A stretch of 64,000 nucleotides of DNA, from NCBI GenBank assembly GCA_905221605.1, contig CAJNDS010002268.1:793232-857231 (forward strand). Reading direction: 5' to 3'. Of the stretch, positions 51,930-62,159 are shown piece after piece. Origin of the DNA: Symbiodinium natans (lineage: Eukaryota > Sar > Dinophyceae > Suessiales > Symbiodiniaceae). Numbering within the stretch: position 1 is the first letter of the stretch; the number at the start of each line of letters is the position of its first letter. The position numbers were made by a program, and so were the translations under genes. The notes beneath the pieces are model-generated. The model saw only the letters and a list, made by a program, of their open reading frames with translations. It was not told the DNA's origin and did not search any database.

Positions 51930-54900
51930 CCATGACATAAGCCCCGGCCTTCACGTCCCGACCCTGCACCGGCCCGCTGCCACTTGTAAGCCGCGCGGCT
52001 ATGGGCCCAGGAAGGGTCATGCTGCGGTTTAGGGCTCTAGGGGCTTAGGGTTTCGAGTAGCCCTAAACCCTAAACCCTAAACCCTAAACCCTAAACCCTA
52101 AACCCTAAACTTCCTAAACCCCAAACTAGGAGTTGGGGGTTTGGGGTTGTGGGGGGCAACTAGGGCTTCGGGTTTCGGGCTTCGGTCTTCGGGATGCGAG
52201 TGTAGTCTAGGGTTTGGGCTTAGGGGGGCACCGGAAGCTCAGTATGTGGATCCCCTTCCTTGGAGGTTCTCAGTCAGGTTTAGGGTTTAGGGTTTAGGGT
52301 TTAGGGTTTAGGGTTTAGGGTTTCGGGATTCGGGTTTAGGGTTTCGGGTTTAGGGTTTGCGGGCTTAGGGGGTTAGGGTATAGGGCTACTTGGAGGGTCA
52401 TTTTGGGTACTTAGAAGCAGGGATATAACTGCCCTAAATGGGGCTACAAGTAGAGTTACCATACTTATAACCCTACGTATGTCCACAGGAACCCTAAACC
52501 CTAAGCTACCCTACACCCTACACCCAAAACCCTCAACCCTAAACCTCCAAGTATGGGAAGCTGCGGTTTTTTTCCGGGATGTCGGCGTTCGGGAGTTGTA
52601 AGGGTTTTGGGGGGTTTGTGGGTTTTAGGGTCCCCCACAACTGAAGCTCTGCCTTATTTATTGGGCGGGCTTAGGGACTTTGGGGGCTTTATCAAGGCCT
52701 AAGCGGTGCAGGGTTATAGGTTTGGGGTTTGAGGGTTAGGGTTTAGGGTTTAGGGTTTAGGGTTTAGGGTTTAGGGTTTAGGGTTTAGGGTTTAGGGTTT
52801 AGGGTTTAGGGTTTAGGGTTTAGGGTTTAGGGCTTGAGGGTTTGAGGGCTTTATGGGTTTAGGGTTGAAGGCAGCTTGGAAAATATGACCGCCTTAGCGC
52901 AGGCACTCTGCCTACGGACTAAACCCTAAACCCTAAACCCTAAACCCTAAACCCTAAACCCTAAACCCTAAACCCTAAACCCTAAACCCCAAATTGAAAC
53001 CCGAATCCAAGCAAGGACTGCCAGGAGCGGCTATTTCGCGTCGGAAAATCCGGGTGTGGTGGCTCTCAGCCGGGGTTCTTAGCCCCCTTGCGCCGTGTCC
53101 ACCTCCGCTGCCATCTTGCGCGGAACCTGGGATGCCAGGCTTAGGGCTTAGGGTTTAGGGTTTAGGGTTTAGGGTTCAGGGTTTAGGGTTTAGGGTTTAG
53201 AGTTTGGGGTGTATGGTTTAGGGGTCATCGAGCTTGCGCGCCTTAAACCCTGAACTTGAAATCGAAAACCTTGAACCCGATCAACCCTAATTAAACCCCA
53301 AGGTCGTAGGAGAAAAGAACACTAAGCCATAAAGACCATATATGTATATAATTACCTGTACCATACCTGATAACCCTGTTTGCAACTACCCATGAACCTC
53401 CAAGTAGGTCTACGGTTTCTGAGATAGCCCAATTCAAAACCCGAAAAGCCAAGCCCTAAGCCAAACTCCCCTTAGCTAAGAAAGAAGTCTCTCAAGACCC
53501 ATGAACCTACAAGTACGAAAACAGCTTACATTGAGAGAGTGGTGGCGTTTGAGGGCTGTTTGTATGATCAGGGTTTAGGAAGTTTAGGGTTTCAGGCTTT
53601 AGGGGGGGGGGGGGGTCATCACAAGGGGGGAGTAGAGTCAGTTTAGAGGACCCTGAACCCCAAACCCTAAACCCCAAACCCTAAACCCTAAATCCTACCC
53701 GCTCACAAACCTGAGTCAACCTTTGGCTTTTCGGCTCAAGAGTGGCGCCTTCTCCGGGGAAGCTCCGCCATCTCCGTTTGGAGAGGCCTGCACCCCAACA
53801 AAGGCTTCCCTAATCCCTACACCCCGAAACCCGAAGCCCTAAGACCCACAGGACTCTTTATCTGTTGCCCTTATACCATAATGCAGCCCCTAGATACCCT
53901 AAAAAAAAAACCACCCTACAAAACAGAAACCCCACTTAAGGAGACCACCAACCAGTATAACCTATAAGCCCTAAACCTAAAACGCTTGAGGCCTTAAAGG
54001 GTTAAGAGGGGTGGGGGGGTGGAAGGCGGCTTGTGGGAGCCCTAAGAGCTCAGGTTTATTTATAAGTACCCTAAGTAGAGTAGTAAGGTTTAGGGTCTAG
54101 GGTTTCGGGTCGTTTAGGGTTTAGGGTGAGGTCCTAAGAGTAACCTAGGAATGAAAACGGCGTCCGTTTTGGTGTCAAAAGGGGATTATGAGAGAACCTG
54201 TGAGTATGGTTACCAGACTCCACCCTACTCACAACTACCCATGAACCTCCAGGTAAACCCTAAAACCTCAACCCTAAACCCTTAACACTAAACCCTGAAC
54301 CCCCTACGTAGAACTACCCGAACCTCCAAGTAAAGCCTAAACCCTAAACCCTAAACCCTAAACCCTAAACCCTAAATCCTAAACCCTAAGCTGGGCTTGT
54401 TGCTTGCGTCTGGTTGGTGCAAGGGGCCGATGCTCGCGGGCTGGAAGGTTCTTAAGCTAGTGTTTAGGGTTTAGGGTTTAGGGTTTCGGGTTTAGGGTTT
54501 AGGGTTTAGGGTTCATCTAGAATTCCCCCGAAAGGATATATATATATATATATAGATATAGAGAGAGAGAAATACATATGTGGGTGGCTGTCAAAATTAT
54601 GATCCCTTTTGGGGTACCTTTAATACTATGTGCCGTATTATAATGGGGGACCCAAACAGGAACATAATTTTGACAACCACCCATGTATGCATAGGTATGT
54701 AAACAGGAGACATGAACCCTAAACTCTAAACTCAAAACTCAAAACCATAAACCCCAAACCCTAAATTCTAAACCCTAAACCCTAAACCCTAAACCCTAAA
54801 CCCATGCCAGGGGCTGCGGGTAGAATCGCCCTGAACCAAGCCTCTCCACCGTTCTTGCGCTTCTTCTCGCCAAGGGGCTGCAAGCCAGGGCAAAGCTGAG

Positions 54901-57900
54901 GGAGGGTCGCTTGGAGGCTAGGGCTATAGAGTGGGACCTGAAATGTACGGTTTAGGGTTTCGGGTTTCGGGTTTCGGGTTTAGGGTTTAGAGGGCTTGGA
55001 GGTTCGTGGGTAGTAGTGTAGGGGTTATAAGTACCGGAATAGGGTTATAAGCAGAGTTACCATACGTGTAACCCTACCTACAACTTCCCATCAAGCGCCA
55101 AGGAAGGGCTGAGGGCTCAGGGTTTTGGGGCATTTGGATTCTCGGGGTTTGCGTCTAGGGATTGGGGGTTAAGAGTTCTTCTGACCTTCTACTGTGGCGG
55201 ATTTGGGGGCCTCATGGACATCGAATTTCTCTGGGGTTGTCTATTCCCAAACCAGCCCCTGCGCTGAGATTTTCGAGTTGCTTTCTCTCGGTTGCCGGAC
55301 CAGAGGATTTCGGCAACTGCTTCTGTAGGTGCTCAATAGGTGAAGTTGTCGGGGCGGGGGGGGGTGGAAAGGGTTTGTTTGGCTTCGGGTTTGGGCCTAC
55401 ATCCCTCCCAAAACTTCGTTCCATCCCACATTCGCATGACTGGTCTGGACTGTTTGGAGTGCAGTAGACAAGCCTACACTATGCCGCCAACACTCCGCAA
55501 TCCAGAGTCCAGCCGCAGATAACAGACCCCAACTTGTTACAAGAGGCCTCTCCAGAACTCCGCGGCCATGCTGAAGGTAGACCATGCACACCCAGCGTCT
55601 AAACCCCGCAAGCGAACCCTAAACCCTAAACTGCAAGATCGCTGAAGTCCGATGCTGGTGGGCCTGACGGTATCGCCTGCAGAAAGCAGTTGTCAGGGCT
55701 GCGGCAAAGGACCGAACCCCAAAGAGCCCAAATACCTTGAAAATTAGGAATAGACACCTTAAAATCATACCAAGGATCCCGATAAGTAAGAGGTACTCTC
55801 CTAGAGCCAGAATAAGAAGCCCGATGTAGTCTAAGATGTATTTCTTGATTATGGGGTGCTGGGCTTTCTGGGATCTTGATCTTTTCTAAGCACCTTTGCG
55901 TCTCTATGACCCTAAACCCTAAACCCTAAACCCTAAACCCTAAACCCTAAACCCTGAAGTGGATCTGCGACTCCGGGAGCTCTTGACAATCTTGATTTTA
56001 CCTTGATTGTCCTTAGACAACTGATCTTGAAGCAGAACCCCCCCCCCCCCCATTGCCCCTAAAAGCCGCAAACCCTGAACTCTCAACCCCTAAACCCTAA
56101 ACCCTAAACCCCTAATCCCCTAAACCCCTAAACCCCTAAACCCCTAAACCCCTAAACCCTAAACCCTAAACCCCCAGGCTTAGGGTTGAATAGGGGGCCT
56201 GAGCCACTAAGGCTCAGACATGTACCAACCCTTGTCCGGCCAGGCACTTCCTGAGCACGGGGGTGCTTGGGGCGAGAGGGGGTACAGGGTTTAGGGTTTA
56301 GGTTTTAGGGTTTAGGTTTTAGGGTTTAGGTTTTAGGGTTTAGGGTTTAGGTTTTAGGGTTTAGGGTTTAGGGTTAGGGTTGAGGGATTTATAGGGTTTC
56401 AGGTTGTGGGGCTTAGGGCTGGGGGTGTAGGGGCTTCGGGTTGAGCTTTGAGGGGTCAGGGGGTGTAGGGGCCAGGGCTTAAGAGGATTCAAGGTTGTAG
56501 AGGGCTTAGAAGGTTCAGCTTTTGGCTTTATGGGCTTTGGGGGGCTTAGGGTTTTTACGTGTAGAGGGTTCCGGGACGACTTTGCACGCGCAGAGAGAGC
56601 CGTTCGGGCGTAGGCACATAGCGGAGGACCCCGCTCCTCCTACTACAACTATAAAGGACTGACCTAGGAGATCGTACAAGACTTTGAACTGCAGGGTTTA
56701 GGGTTTAGGGTTTAGGGTTTAGGAAACTGTCACCTGTGGCACCTATGGGTTCTTCGCAGGGACTGTATACTCCCTCGAAGGTCGAAGGGTGTATGTAGGA
56801 TTTGGGGTTTAGGGTTTAGGGTTTAGGGCTAGGGTTTAGGGTTTAGGAATATCAGGCACCTCAGTCCCTACACCCCACGTAAACCCTGAACCCCTAAATC
56901 CCAAAACCCCCAAACCCCTTAAACCCCTCTACCCGCACGAAGATCCAGTAAGTATGGAGGCGCCCTAAACCCTAAACCCTAAACCCTAAACACTAAACCC
57001 TAAACCCTAAACCCCAAACCCTAAACCCTAAACCCTAAACCCTAAACCCTAAACCCCATACCAAGACAAAGTAAAGGATGGAGGCCCTGAGCTTGAGACT
57101 CAGGAGCGCCCCCTTTGTTTCAAGACATCTTCCTGGGCTTCTGGCCACTGGCACGGTCTTTTTTCCTTGGCGCGCTCTTGCCGTAGGGTTTAGGGTTTAG
57201 GGTTTAGGGTTTAGGGTTTAGAATTTAGGGTTTAGGGTTTAGAATTTAGGGTTTAGGGTTCAGGGTTTAGGCATTAGGGTCAAGCAGCATATCCTGCTCA
57301 ATGCAGGATAACGTGCGCACGCGCAAACACACAGTGGAAACGTAGTGAGGTAGTTCAGGTCTCGATGCTCTTGAACAGTAGGCTCGTAGAGGAAATAGGA
57401 CAAGCAAGCTTCACTCAACAGAGTTGCTAGTCCCAAGAGTAACCTAGGAAAAAAGGAATACTTTTTGGTTTAAAGGGGAGTGCAAGGGAACCCAAACCCA
57501 TTAAAAAAGTGAATAAGGGCCTACTCTGGGTCCAACCCTAAACCCTAAACCCTAAACCCTAAACCCTAAACCCTAAACCCTAAACCCCGAACCCTTTGAA
57601 AAAGGGGGAAAAAGATCCTACTCTGGGTCGTCGGAGTTGCCTCCAAGGCTCAACCTTTCTTGGAAGGTCAGTGCCGTGGCATTCAGCTCCTCCCATCCTC
57701 TAAGCTGCTCTGACTTGGGGTCTGAAGGGTTAGGGTTTAGGGTTTAGGGTTTAGGGTTCAGGGTTCAGGGTTCAGGGTTCAGGGTTCAGGGTTCAGGGTT
57801 CAGGGTTCAGGGTTCAGGGTTCAGGGTTCAGGGTTCAGGGTTTAGGGTTTAGGGTTTAGGGCTAGGCTTTAGGGTTTAGGGTTTAGGGCCTAAAGTGTCC

Positions 57901-58105
57901 CACACCCCAAGCTCCTAAGGTACCCCAACTGCGCTGACAACTAGGACGGTTTAGGGGTTTAGGGTTGAGGGTTTAGGGTTGAGGGTTTAGGGTTTAGAGT
58001 TGAGGGTTTAGGGTTGGAGGCCACAAGGCGTGGGGCGCCTTTCGACATGCCGAACTGCGCGCGTAAGTCCGTGTGCAGCTGGAGGCCTGCGTGGGTTGGG
58101 TTTAG
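51930..58105 (-). CDS. Group of coding islands from an unidentified minus-strand gene
   Basis: In transcription order: 58100-58025 (LQLHTDLRAQFGMSKGAPRL), 57950-57900 (LSAQLGYLRSLGCGT), 57722-57632 (DPKSEQLRGWEELNATALTF then QERLSLGGNS, GA donor at the family B end), 57426-57300 (LLSEACLSYFLYEPTVQEHR then DLNYLTTFPLC, CTAG acceptor from family B), 57175-57085, 56795-56750 (HPSTFEGVYSPCEEPI), 56650-56575 (GVLRYVPTPERLSLRVQS), 55675-55628 (AIPSGPPASDFSDLA), 55424-55215 (HLQKQLPKSSGPATERKQLE), 54888-54815 (PLGEKKRKNGGEAWFRAIL), 54445-54375, 53808-53735 (VGVQASPNGDGGASPEKAPL), 53125-52995 and 52018-51940. Phase was not followed through all of them, so this may be more than one gene. Confidence 0.4.
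52387..52553. repeat. Family A element with telomere-type insertion in its right arm
   Basis: TACTTGGAGGGTCATTTTGG at the left. Near the right end CCACAGGAACC is followed by CCCTAAA-like and CCCTACA units before AACCTCCAAGTA. Confidence 0.6.
52735..52990. repeat. Opposed TTTAGGG and CCCTAAA arrays
   Basis: TTTAGGG x14 (52738-52833) and CCCTAAA x10 (52918-52990) face each other across a short island (52865-52917, GSLENMTALAQALCLRT on plus). Together they could fold into one large hairpin. Confidence 0.85.
54583..54684. repeat. Family I inverted-repeat element
   Basis: GGTGGCTGTCAAAATTATG and CATAATTTTGACAACCACC form about 18-bp terminal repeats around GATCCCTTTTGGGGTACC / GGGGGACCCAAACAGGAAC. 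A (TA)n/(GA)n run precedes it. Only one copy seen. Confidence 0.65.
55723..55868. repeat. Family E element, degenerate
   Basis: AGAGCCCAAATACCTTG to GGGGTGCTGGGCTTTCTGG. The arms retain AGGAATAGACACCTTAAAAT / CTAAGATGTATTTCTTGATT. Confidence 0.55.
57427..57533 (-). repeat. Family B element whose end supplies a CTAG acceptor
   Basis: CTAGTCCCAAGAGTAACC to CCTACTCTGGGTCC. On the minus strand it ends ...GGGACTAG, directly followed by the open frame LLSEACLSYFLYEP. The other end lies at a CCCTAAA array. Confidence 0.6.
57503..57630 (+). repeat. CCCTAAA array bracketed by direct repeats of a family B end
   Basis: GAATAAGGGCCTACTCTGGGTCC (ending 57533) and AAAAAGATCCTACTCTGGGTC (ending 57629) flank eight CCCTAAA units. 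The same element end lies on both sides in the same orientation. Confidence 0.6.
57725..57865 (+). repeat. Array switching from TTTAGGG to about 13 TTCAGGG units and back
   Basis: TTTAGGG at the left, then a homogeneous run of TTCAGGG (about 57752-57840), then TTTAGGG again. A single variant expanded inside the array, as unequal exchange or slippage would do. Confidence 0.9.
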
Positions 58106-58565
58106 GGTTTAGGGTTTAGGGTACAGGGTATAGGGTCGTAGGGATGTAGGGATATAGGGTTATAGAGTTGTAGGTGTGTTTGCAATTTAGGGTGTTTGCA
58201 GGGTTGTAGAGATATAGAGACATAGGGTTATAGGGTTGTAGTTCAGTAGGTTTTTTTTACGGTTTTGGGCTTGCAGGTAAAGACTTTGTAGGGTTTCTAG
58301 GGTTTACGGTGTATAGGGTCTCTGTTCTGTTGTGTCTTGGGGTGGGGAGTTGATGTTTGTAGGGTTTATTGGGGTTCGCAAGGTTTAGGGTTAAGGGCGG
58401 CTTTAGGGTTTCAGGTTTGGTGGTTTAGGGTACTTAAGGTTTAGGGTTTAAGCTAAGGTCGTGCGAAGGTCTGGGGTTTCAATTTTTGTGTTTCGGGTTT
58501 AGGGGAACCTGCTCCCCAACTATTTTCAAAACCCCAACTATTTTGCAAACATGACGAGAAGCTTC

Positions 58566-58820
58566 TTCCTGGTAGACCAGTAACCATATTACAAATAAGG
58601 GGTACCCTTCTGGGGTTGGTTGCTATAGAGGTTCATGGTACTTTCTAACCAGTTATAATTCTACTTATAACCCTACTTCTAATACCCCTAAAGGGCCCTT
58701 ATAGGGGTTATCCCAATTATAAGTAGGGTTATAAGTACAGTTAATAATTGGTTAGTAAGTACCATGAACCTCCAAGTAGAACCCAAAAAGGGGAAAAAGC
58801 GGCACCGCTGGGCTACCAGG
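58566..58820. mobile_element. Family F element with a family A element nested inside
   Basis: Outer arms TTCCTGGTAGACCAGTAACC and CACCGCTGGGCTACCAGG belong to family F. Inside, at 58624-58779, lies a complete family A element (TAGAGGTTCATGGTAC to GTACCATGAACCTCCAAGTA), which separates GGGGTTGGTTGCTA from GAACCCAAAAAGGGG. Family A therefore moved after this F copy was in place. Confidence 0.8.
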
Positions 58821-58879
58821 ATTTCGTAAGCAGCCCCCCCCCCCCCCCCCCCCCGCCAAGCATTTCAGTCTCCTAGGGC

Positions 58880-59066
58880 CAGGATCTCCCGAGCGTGCCT
58901 GGGGGTTTGGTCACTTCAACTGTTACATTCATACTATTCACTAATGTTCCAAATGAATTTTTGTATGTGATATGGATCTTTATGAACTGAACCATATTCA
59001 TCAAAGAGTTTTTCACAACAGCTCTTTTTTCGTGTTTAATACTATACTTTGGTTTTGGACCGTTGT
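58880..59066 (-). CDS. AT-rich exon of an unidentified gene
   Basis: Open minus frame reading NNGPKPKYSIKHEKRAVVKN, SLMNMVQFIKIHITYKNSFG and TLVNSMNVTVEVTKPPGTLG. It alternates charged and beta-strand residues like a real domain. It is clearly more A+T-rich and Lys/Asn/Ile-rich than any other island here. A family C element abuts its 5' side without an obvious AG, so the acceptor is unresolved. Confidence 0.45.
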
Positions 59067-59277
59067 TAAGATTGGGATCTTCCCGCTTGTACAAACAATC
59101 CTTAGTACGGACGAGAATAGGGGGTACTAGAATCCATCTTAAGGACTGCTAGTATAAGGGGGAACATCCCAGTCTTAAGTCTTTAAACCCTAAGCCCGAA
59201 ACCCTGAACCCCGACTACAGCCCAAACTCCAGAAGAACCCTTAGAGACATCTCCTAAAAGGTCCAAAGATGCAAGCT

Positions 59278-59396
59278 TACTCGGAGGTTCAGGGGTAATT
59301 TAGTCATAAGTAGGGTTGTAAGTATGGTAACTCTACTAATAAGCCTATTTCGGGTACTTCTAGCCCTGCTTAGAACTACCCGTGAACCTCCAAGCA
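59278..59396. repeat. Family A element
   Basis: TACTCGGAGGTTCAGGGGTA to ACCCGTGAACCTCCAAGCA. Confidence 0.75.
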
Positions 59397-59613
59397 GGGT
59401 TTAGGGTTTAGGGTTTAGGGTTTAGGGTAGGGGGCACTGAACCATTGCCTGCGTACAGGAAGTGGAACATGTGCGCCTGACCAGCTGAGCCCCTAAGACA
59501 AACGCGGTTTATGGTTTGGAGTTTAGGGTTTAGGATTTGGGGTTTAGGGCTTATGCGGCGGATTTAGGCCCCCCCCCTCCCCCGCCCCTGGGACGATGTC
59601 AAAGAAGCTATGC

Positions 59614-59748
59614 CGCAGATACAGATGTACAGATTTGCAAAAGCGGCCAGTCCGCCTTGATCTGTTTGTGCGGGGTGCTGTACAGCTTGGCCAGCTCCAG
59701 ATACCTGCCCGGGGAAAGGATTGAGTCCAGGACCGCAGCCGAATACCC
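59614..59748 (-). CDS. Exon of an unidentified gene, GC donor
   Basis: Open minus frame: YSAAVLDSILSPGRYLELAK, then LYSTPHKQIKADWPLLQIC. It ends at GCG/GCATAGC, a GC donor just before an in-frame TAG. Composition is that of a helical soluble protein. The plus strand is also open from ATG 59599, but the splice-like border favours the minus strand. Confidence 0.5.
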
Positions 59749-60044
59749 TAAACCCTAAACCCTAAACCCTAAACCCTAAACCCTAAACCCTAAACCCTAA
59801 ACCCCCGAAACCCCTATAAACGATGCCGGTTCCTAAGCCCTACTGTAGCAGTGTATGAAGAGACACCAAGTCTGATCCCTAAACCCTAAAAACCCCAACC
59901 CTGAACACCAAACCCTTTAGTAGCGCTGTGAACCAGCAAAAGGGTACCACCAGGCTAATTACAAGGAAAGAAATATGCCCCCAAACCCTAAACCTTAGAC
60001 CCTGCACCCTACACCCCAAACCCCAAACCCCAAACCCTCCACCT

Positions 60045-60510
60045 GACAAGCGAAACGGCAGCTCCATACTCCCAAACACAAGGTGGTGGATCCTTGGACG
60101 CGAAAGCCCCCCCCCCCCCCCACCCCAAACCCTAAACAACCCTTAGCCCTAAACCCTGAACATCTTGTAGCCCTAAATCCAAAAAGCCCTAAAACCCTAC
60201 AACCCCTAAAACCAGTCAAACCCTAACACCCTAACTAAAGCCCAAACCCTAAAACCCTAAACCCTAAACCCCCCAAACATCCCCTAAGCCGTGAAACCCT
60301 ATGGGAACTTTGCCGGGACTAGACCCAGGAGTAACCTAGGAATAAAACTGGTGCCCTCTTGGATTTAACCCGAGACCCTAAACCCTAACCCCTAAACCCT
60401 AAACCCTAAACCCTAAACCCTAGTAGAAGGCGCACTGCATGGCCAGCTCATCTTGGTAGATGGGAGGCCTCCGCGGGCGAAGGGGGAGGATCGATATGAT
60501 TGGGAGAAGT
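60045..60510 (-). CDS. Two probable exons of an unidentified gene
   Basis: 60505-60425 reads LPLRPRRPPIYQDELAMQCA and ends FY at CTACTAG. 60110-60050 reads RPRIHHLVFGSMELPFRLS and ends at a GT donor (GTGGAGGG). They are separated by CCCTAAA repeats and a half family B element (60315-60370). Both lie downstream of the 60615-61331 exon chain and may continue it. Confidence 0.4.
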
Positions 60511-60614
60511 GGAGGCGTCGGGTTTAGGGTTTAGGGTTTAGGGTTTAGGATTTAGGGCTTTCTGGCATGTAGTGTCTAGGTTGGAAATGCACAGGCCTAA
60601 TGTAGAGATCCGTC

Positions 60615-61331
60615 CCCTGCAGCTGGTTGTAACAGCTTCAGGAGGCAAAGAAACCCGTCGAAGAGTTTCGGAGTGGGTCCTCTTGTCTGCTTGACTACTA
60701 TTTGCTTGAGAGCCCCCAAAACAGAGCATACTAATCCCTATATTGCCCATACAAGGAGGAATGTTCGTTTTACGTTTCGGGGGGGTTCTTAGGCAAATAG
60801 TAGTTGAGTCTTCGCCAATGACAGTGACCAAGGAATCCTTGTACTCAAACAGTTGGGAATATAGGCTAGTATAGGGGCCTGAAAAACTACGATAGGATTC
60901 TGGGGTCATTTCAGTACAATTGAAATCGGGACCAGAGGGAACCCATTAGTAATTCATCGGACCCCACATTACTTAAACCCGCACTGTCACAAGGGCTAGT
61001 AAGCACTTTGGCACCCTTCTGACAAAACCTCAGCCACTTTCACAGCTGAAGCGTAGAAATTGATTCTGCAATCAGCTCTCCAAATTATGATCCTGCTTTG
61101 GGCACGTTAGTAGTAGAAGTGACTTGCTATGACAGGGACCCGCCCTGTGCCACTGTGCTGAGCTTCAACCCAAAACATCTCCCTAAAACACAAGCATAAA
61201 CCCTAAACCCTAAACCCTAGACCATAAGGAAGGCACCTCCCGGCCATGGGTCCGGAGAAGAGCGCCGGGTACTCGAGAAGGGACTCGCTGGACATCACCT
61301 CGAGAGGCAGGGTGAGTCTGTGCGCCCAAGC
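60615..61331 (-). CDS. Four phase-consistent exons of an unidentified gene
   Basis: Exons: 61331-61223 (LTLPLEVMSSESLLEYPALF), 61045-60997 (VKVAEVLSEGCQSAY), 60865-60811 (LYSQLFEYKDSLVTVIGE) and 60689-60615 (QTRGPTPKLFDGFLCLLKLL). Borders are GT-AG, GC-AG and GA-AG, and all junctions keep phase. The intron at 60810-60690 is a single inverted-repeat element (family J), and that at 60996-60866 contains a family G element ending in its CTAG acceptor. An unplaced island with frame VEAQHSGTGRVPVIASHF (about 61165-61100) lies in the first intron. The protein looks helical and soluble; no family recognised. Confidence 0.6.
60690..60810 (-). mobile_element. Family J element forming an exact GA-AG intron
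   Basis: Minus-strand ends GACTCAACTACTATTTGCCT and AGCAAATAGTAGTCAAG are inverted repeats of each other and lie exactly at the two splice sites. Inner arms AAGAACCCCCC / GGGGGCTCT also pair. Removing it joins VTVIGE to QTRGPTPK in phase 0. Confidence 0.75.
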
Positions 61332-61419
61332 CTGGGTTCAAAAATACATAAAAATGTACAAGTATAGAAATCTTCAAAAAAACCTATGTATATATCCATA
61401 CAAGTAGAAATCTAAAACG

Positions 61420-61560
61420 GTACATGTATATATATATATATATGTATATTGACTCATGTGTTTTTCTCTTTTATACATGTAAGTAAAAATGCTTGGGACA
61501 ACAAAATATCTAGCCAGAATGCTCAGGAGTCAACAGCTTCCACGAAGGAGATGGCTCAGA
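61420..61560. other. TA-rich stretch and one possible exon
   Basis: 61350-61495 is A+T-rich with a (TA)n run and holds nothing recognised. A minus-strand island at 61555-61505 (RSSEPSPSWKLLTPEHSG) ends at a GC donor and could be an exon. Confidence 0.35.
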
Positions 61561-61670
61561 GGATCGGAGGATTCTAGGGAGGGGTTGGAGGTTCAACGGT
61601 ACAGAAAGGTTTATAAGTCCCTGAGTAGTGAAATAAGGTTAGGTTTGGGGGGTTAGGGTTTAAGGTTTAG

Positions 61671-61741
61671 GGTTTAGGGGTTTAGGGGTTTAGGGGTTTA
61701 GGGGTTTAGGGGTTTAGGGGTTTAGGGGTTTAGGGGTTTAG
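61671..61741 (+). repeat. TTTAGGGG 8-mer variant array
   Basis: Eight to nine TTTAGGGG units, the second array of this variant (the other is at 6455-6530), directly followed by a family B element. Confidence 0.85.
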
Positions 61742-61746
61742 GGTTA

Positions 61747-61857
61747 GGACCCAAGAAGAACCAAGGAATAAAAAGGGTGCCCTTTCAGGTTTAAAGGGGA
61801 TTATAGGGGAACCTAAACTCGAAACAATGGGAATGAAGGGCCTACTCTGGGTCCTAG
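61747..61857. repeat. Family B element
   Basis: GGACCCAAGAAGAACCAAGG to GGGCCTACTCTGGGTCCTAG with body GGTTTAAAGGGGATTATAGG. Confidence 0.75.
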
Positions 61858-61998
61858 CTAAGCAGGGGATTAAGTAGAGCTAGCATACTTATAACGCGAC
61901 TTATAACCTCCAAGATATGGCCTCGGGTTTCTTTAGGGTTCCGGGTTTAGGGTATTGATGTTGCTTTATTATGCAACTGCCATTTAACATTAGTTGAC

Positions 61999-62159
61999 TC
62001 TCCCGGAACATGCGGGAATAGCCTTTTTGCCCAGCGAGATGTTTCGCTCCTCCAGGCGTCCGCGACGCTTTGGCCGGTGAGTCTTTTCGGTCAACCTGAC
62101 CACGCTGCCGAGGTCCAGAATCCCCGTTACTTTGACATGACTCGCTTTGCTACCACTTT
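61999..62159 (-). CDS. Well-bounded exon of an unidentified gene
   Basis: 161 bases, phase 1 in and phase 0 out, from acceptor GGTCCAG to donor GTCAAC. Reads SGSKASHVKVTGILDLGSVV, RLTEKTHRPKRRGRLEER and NISLGKKAIPACSGR. The basic stretch HRPKRRGR could be a nuclear signal or nucleic-acid contact. The only other long frame on the plus strand is broken. Family unknown. Confidence 0.55.

Noticed and set aside
53720-53740. Match to the dinoflagellate spliced leader
   Set aside because: GGCTTTTCGGCTCAAG resembles the leader end at only about 13 of 16 positions and lies antisense to a convincing coding island, so it is probably chance.
59879-60219. Open frames rich in GFRV/LGFR
   Set aside because: These residues are the direct translation of TTTAGGG-type repeats; many listed frames end in the same pattern.
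61225-61340. Plus-strand start exon MGPEKSAGYSRRDSLDITS with GTGAGT donor
   Set aside because: The minus frame over the same bases is longer and joins in phase to three further exons.
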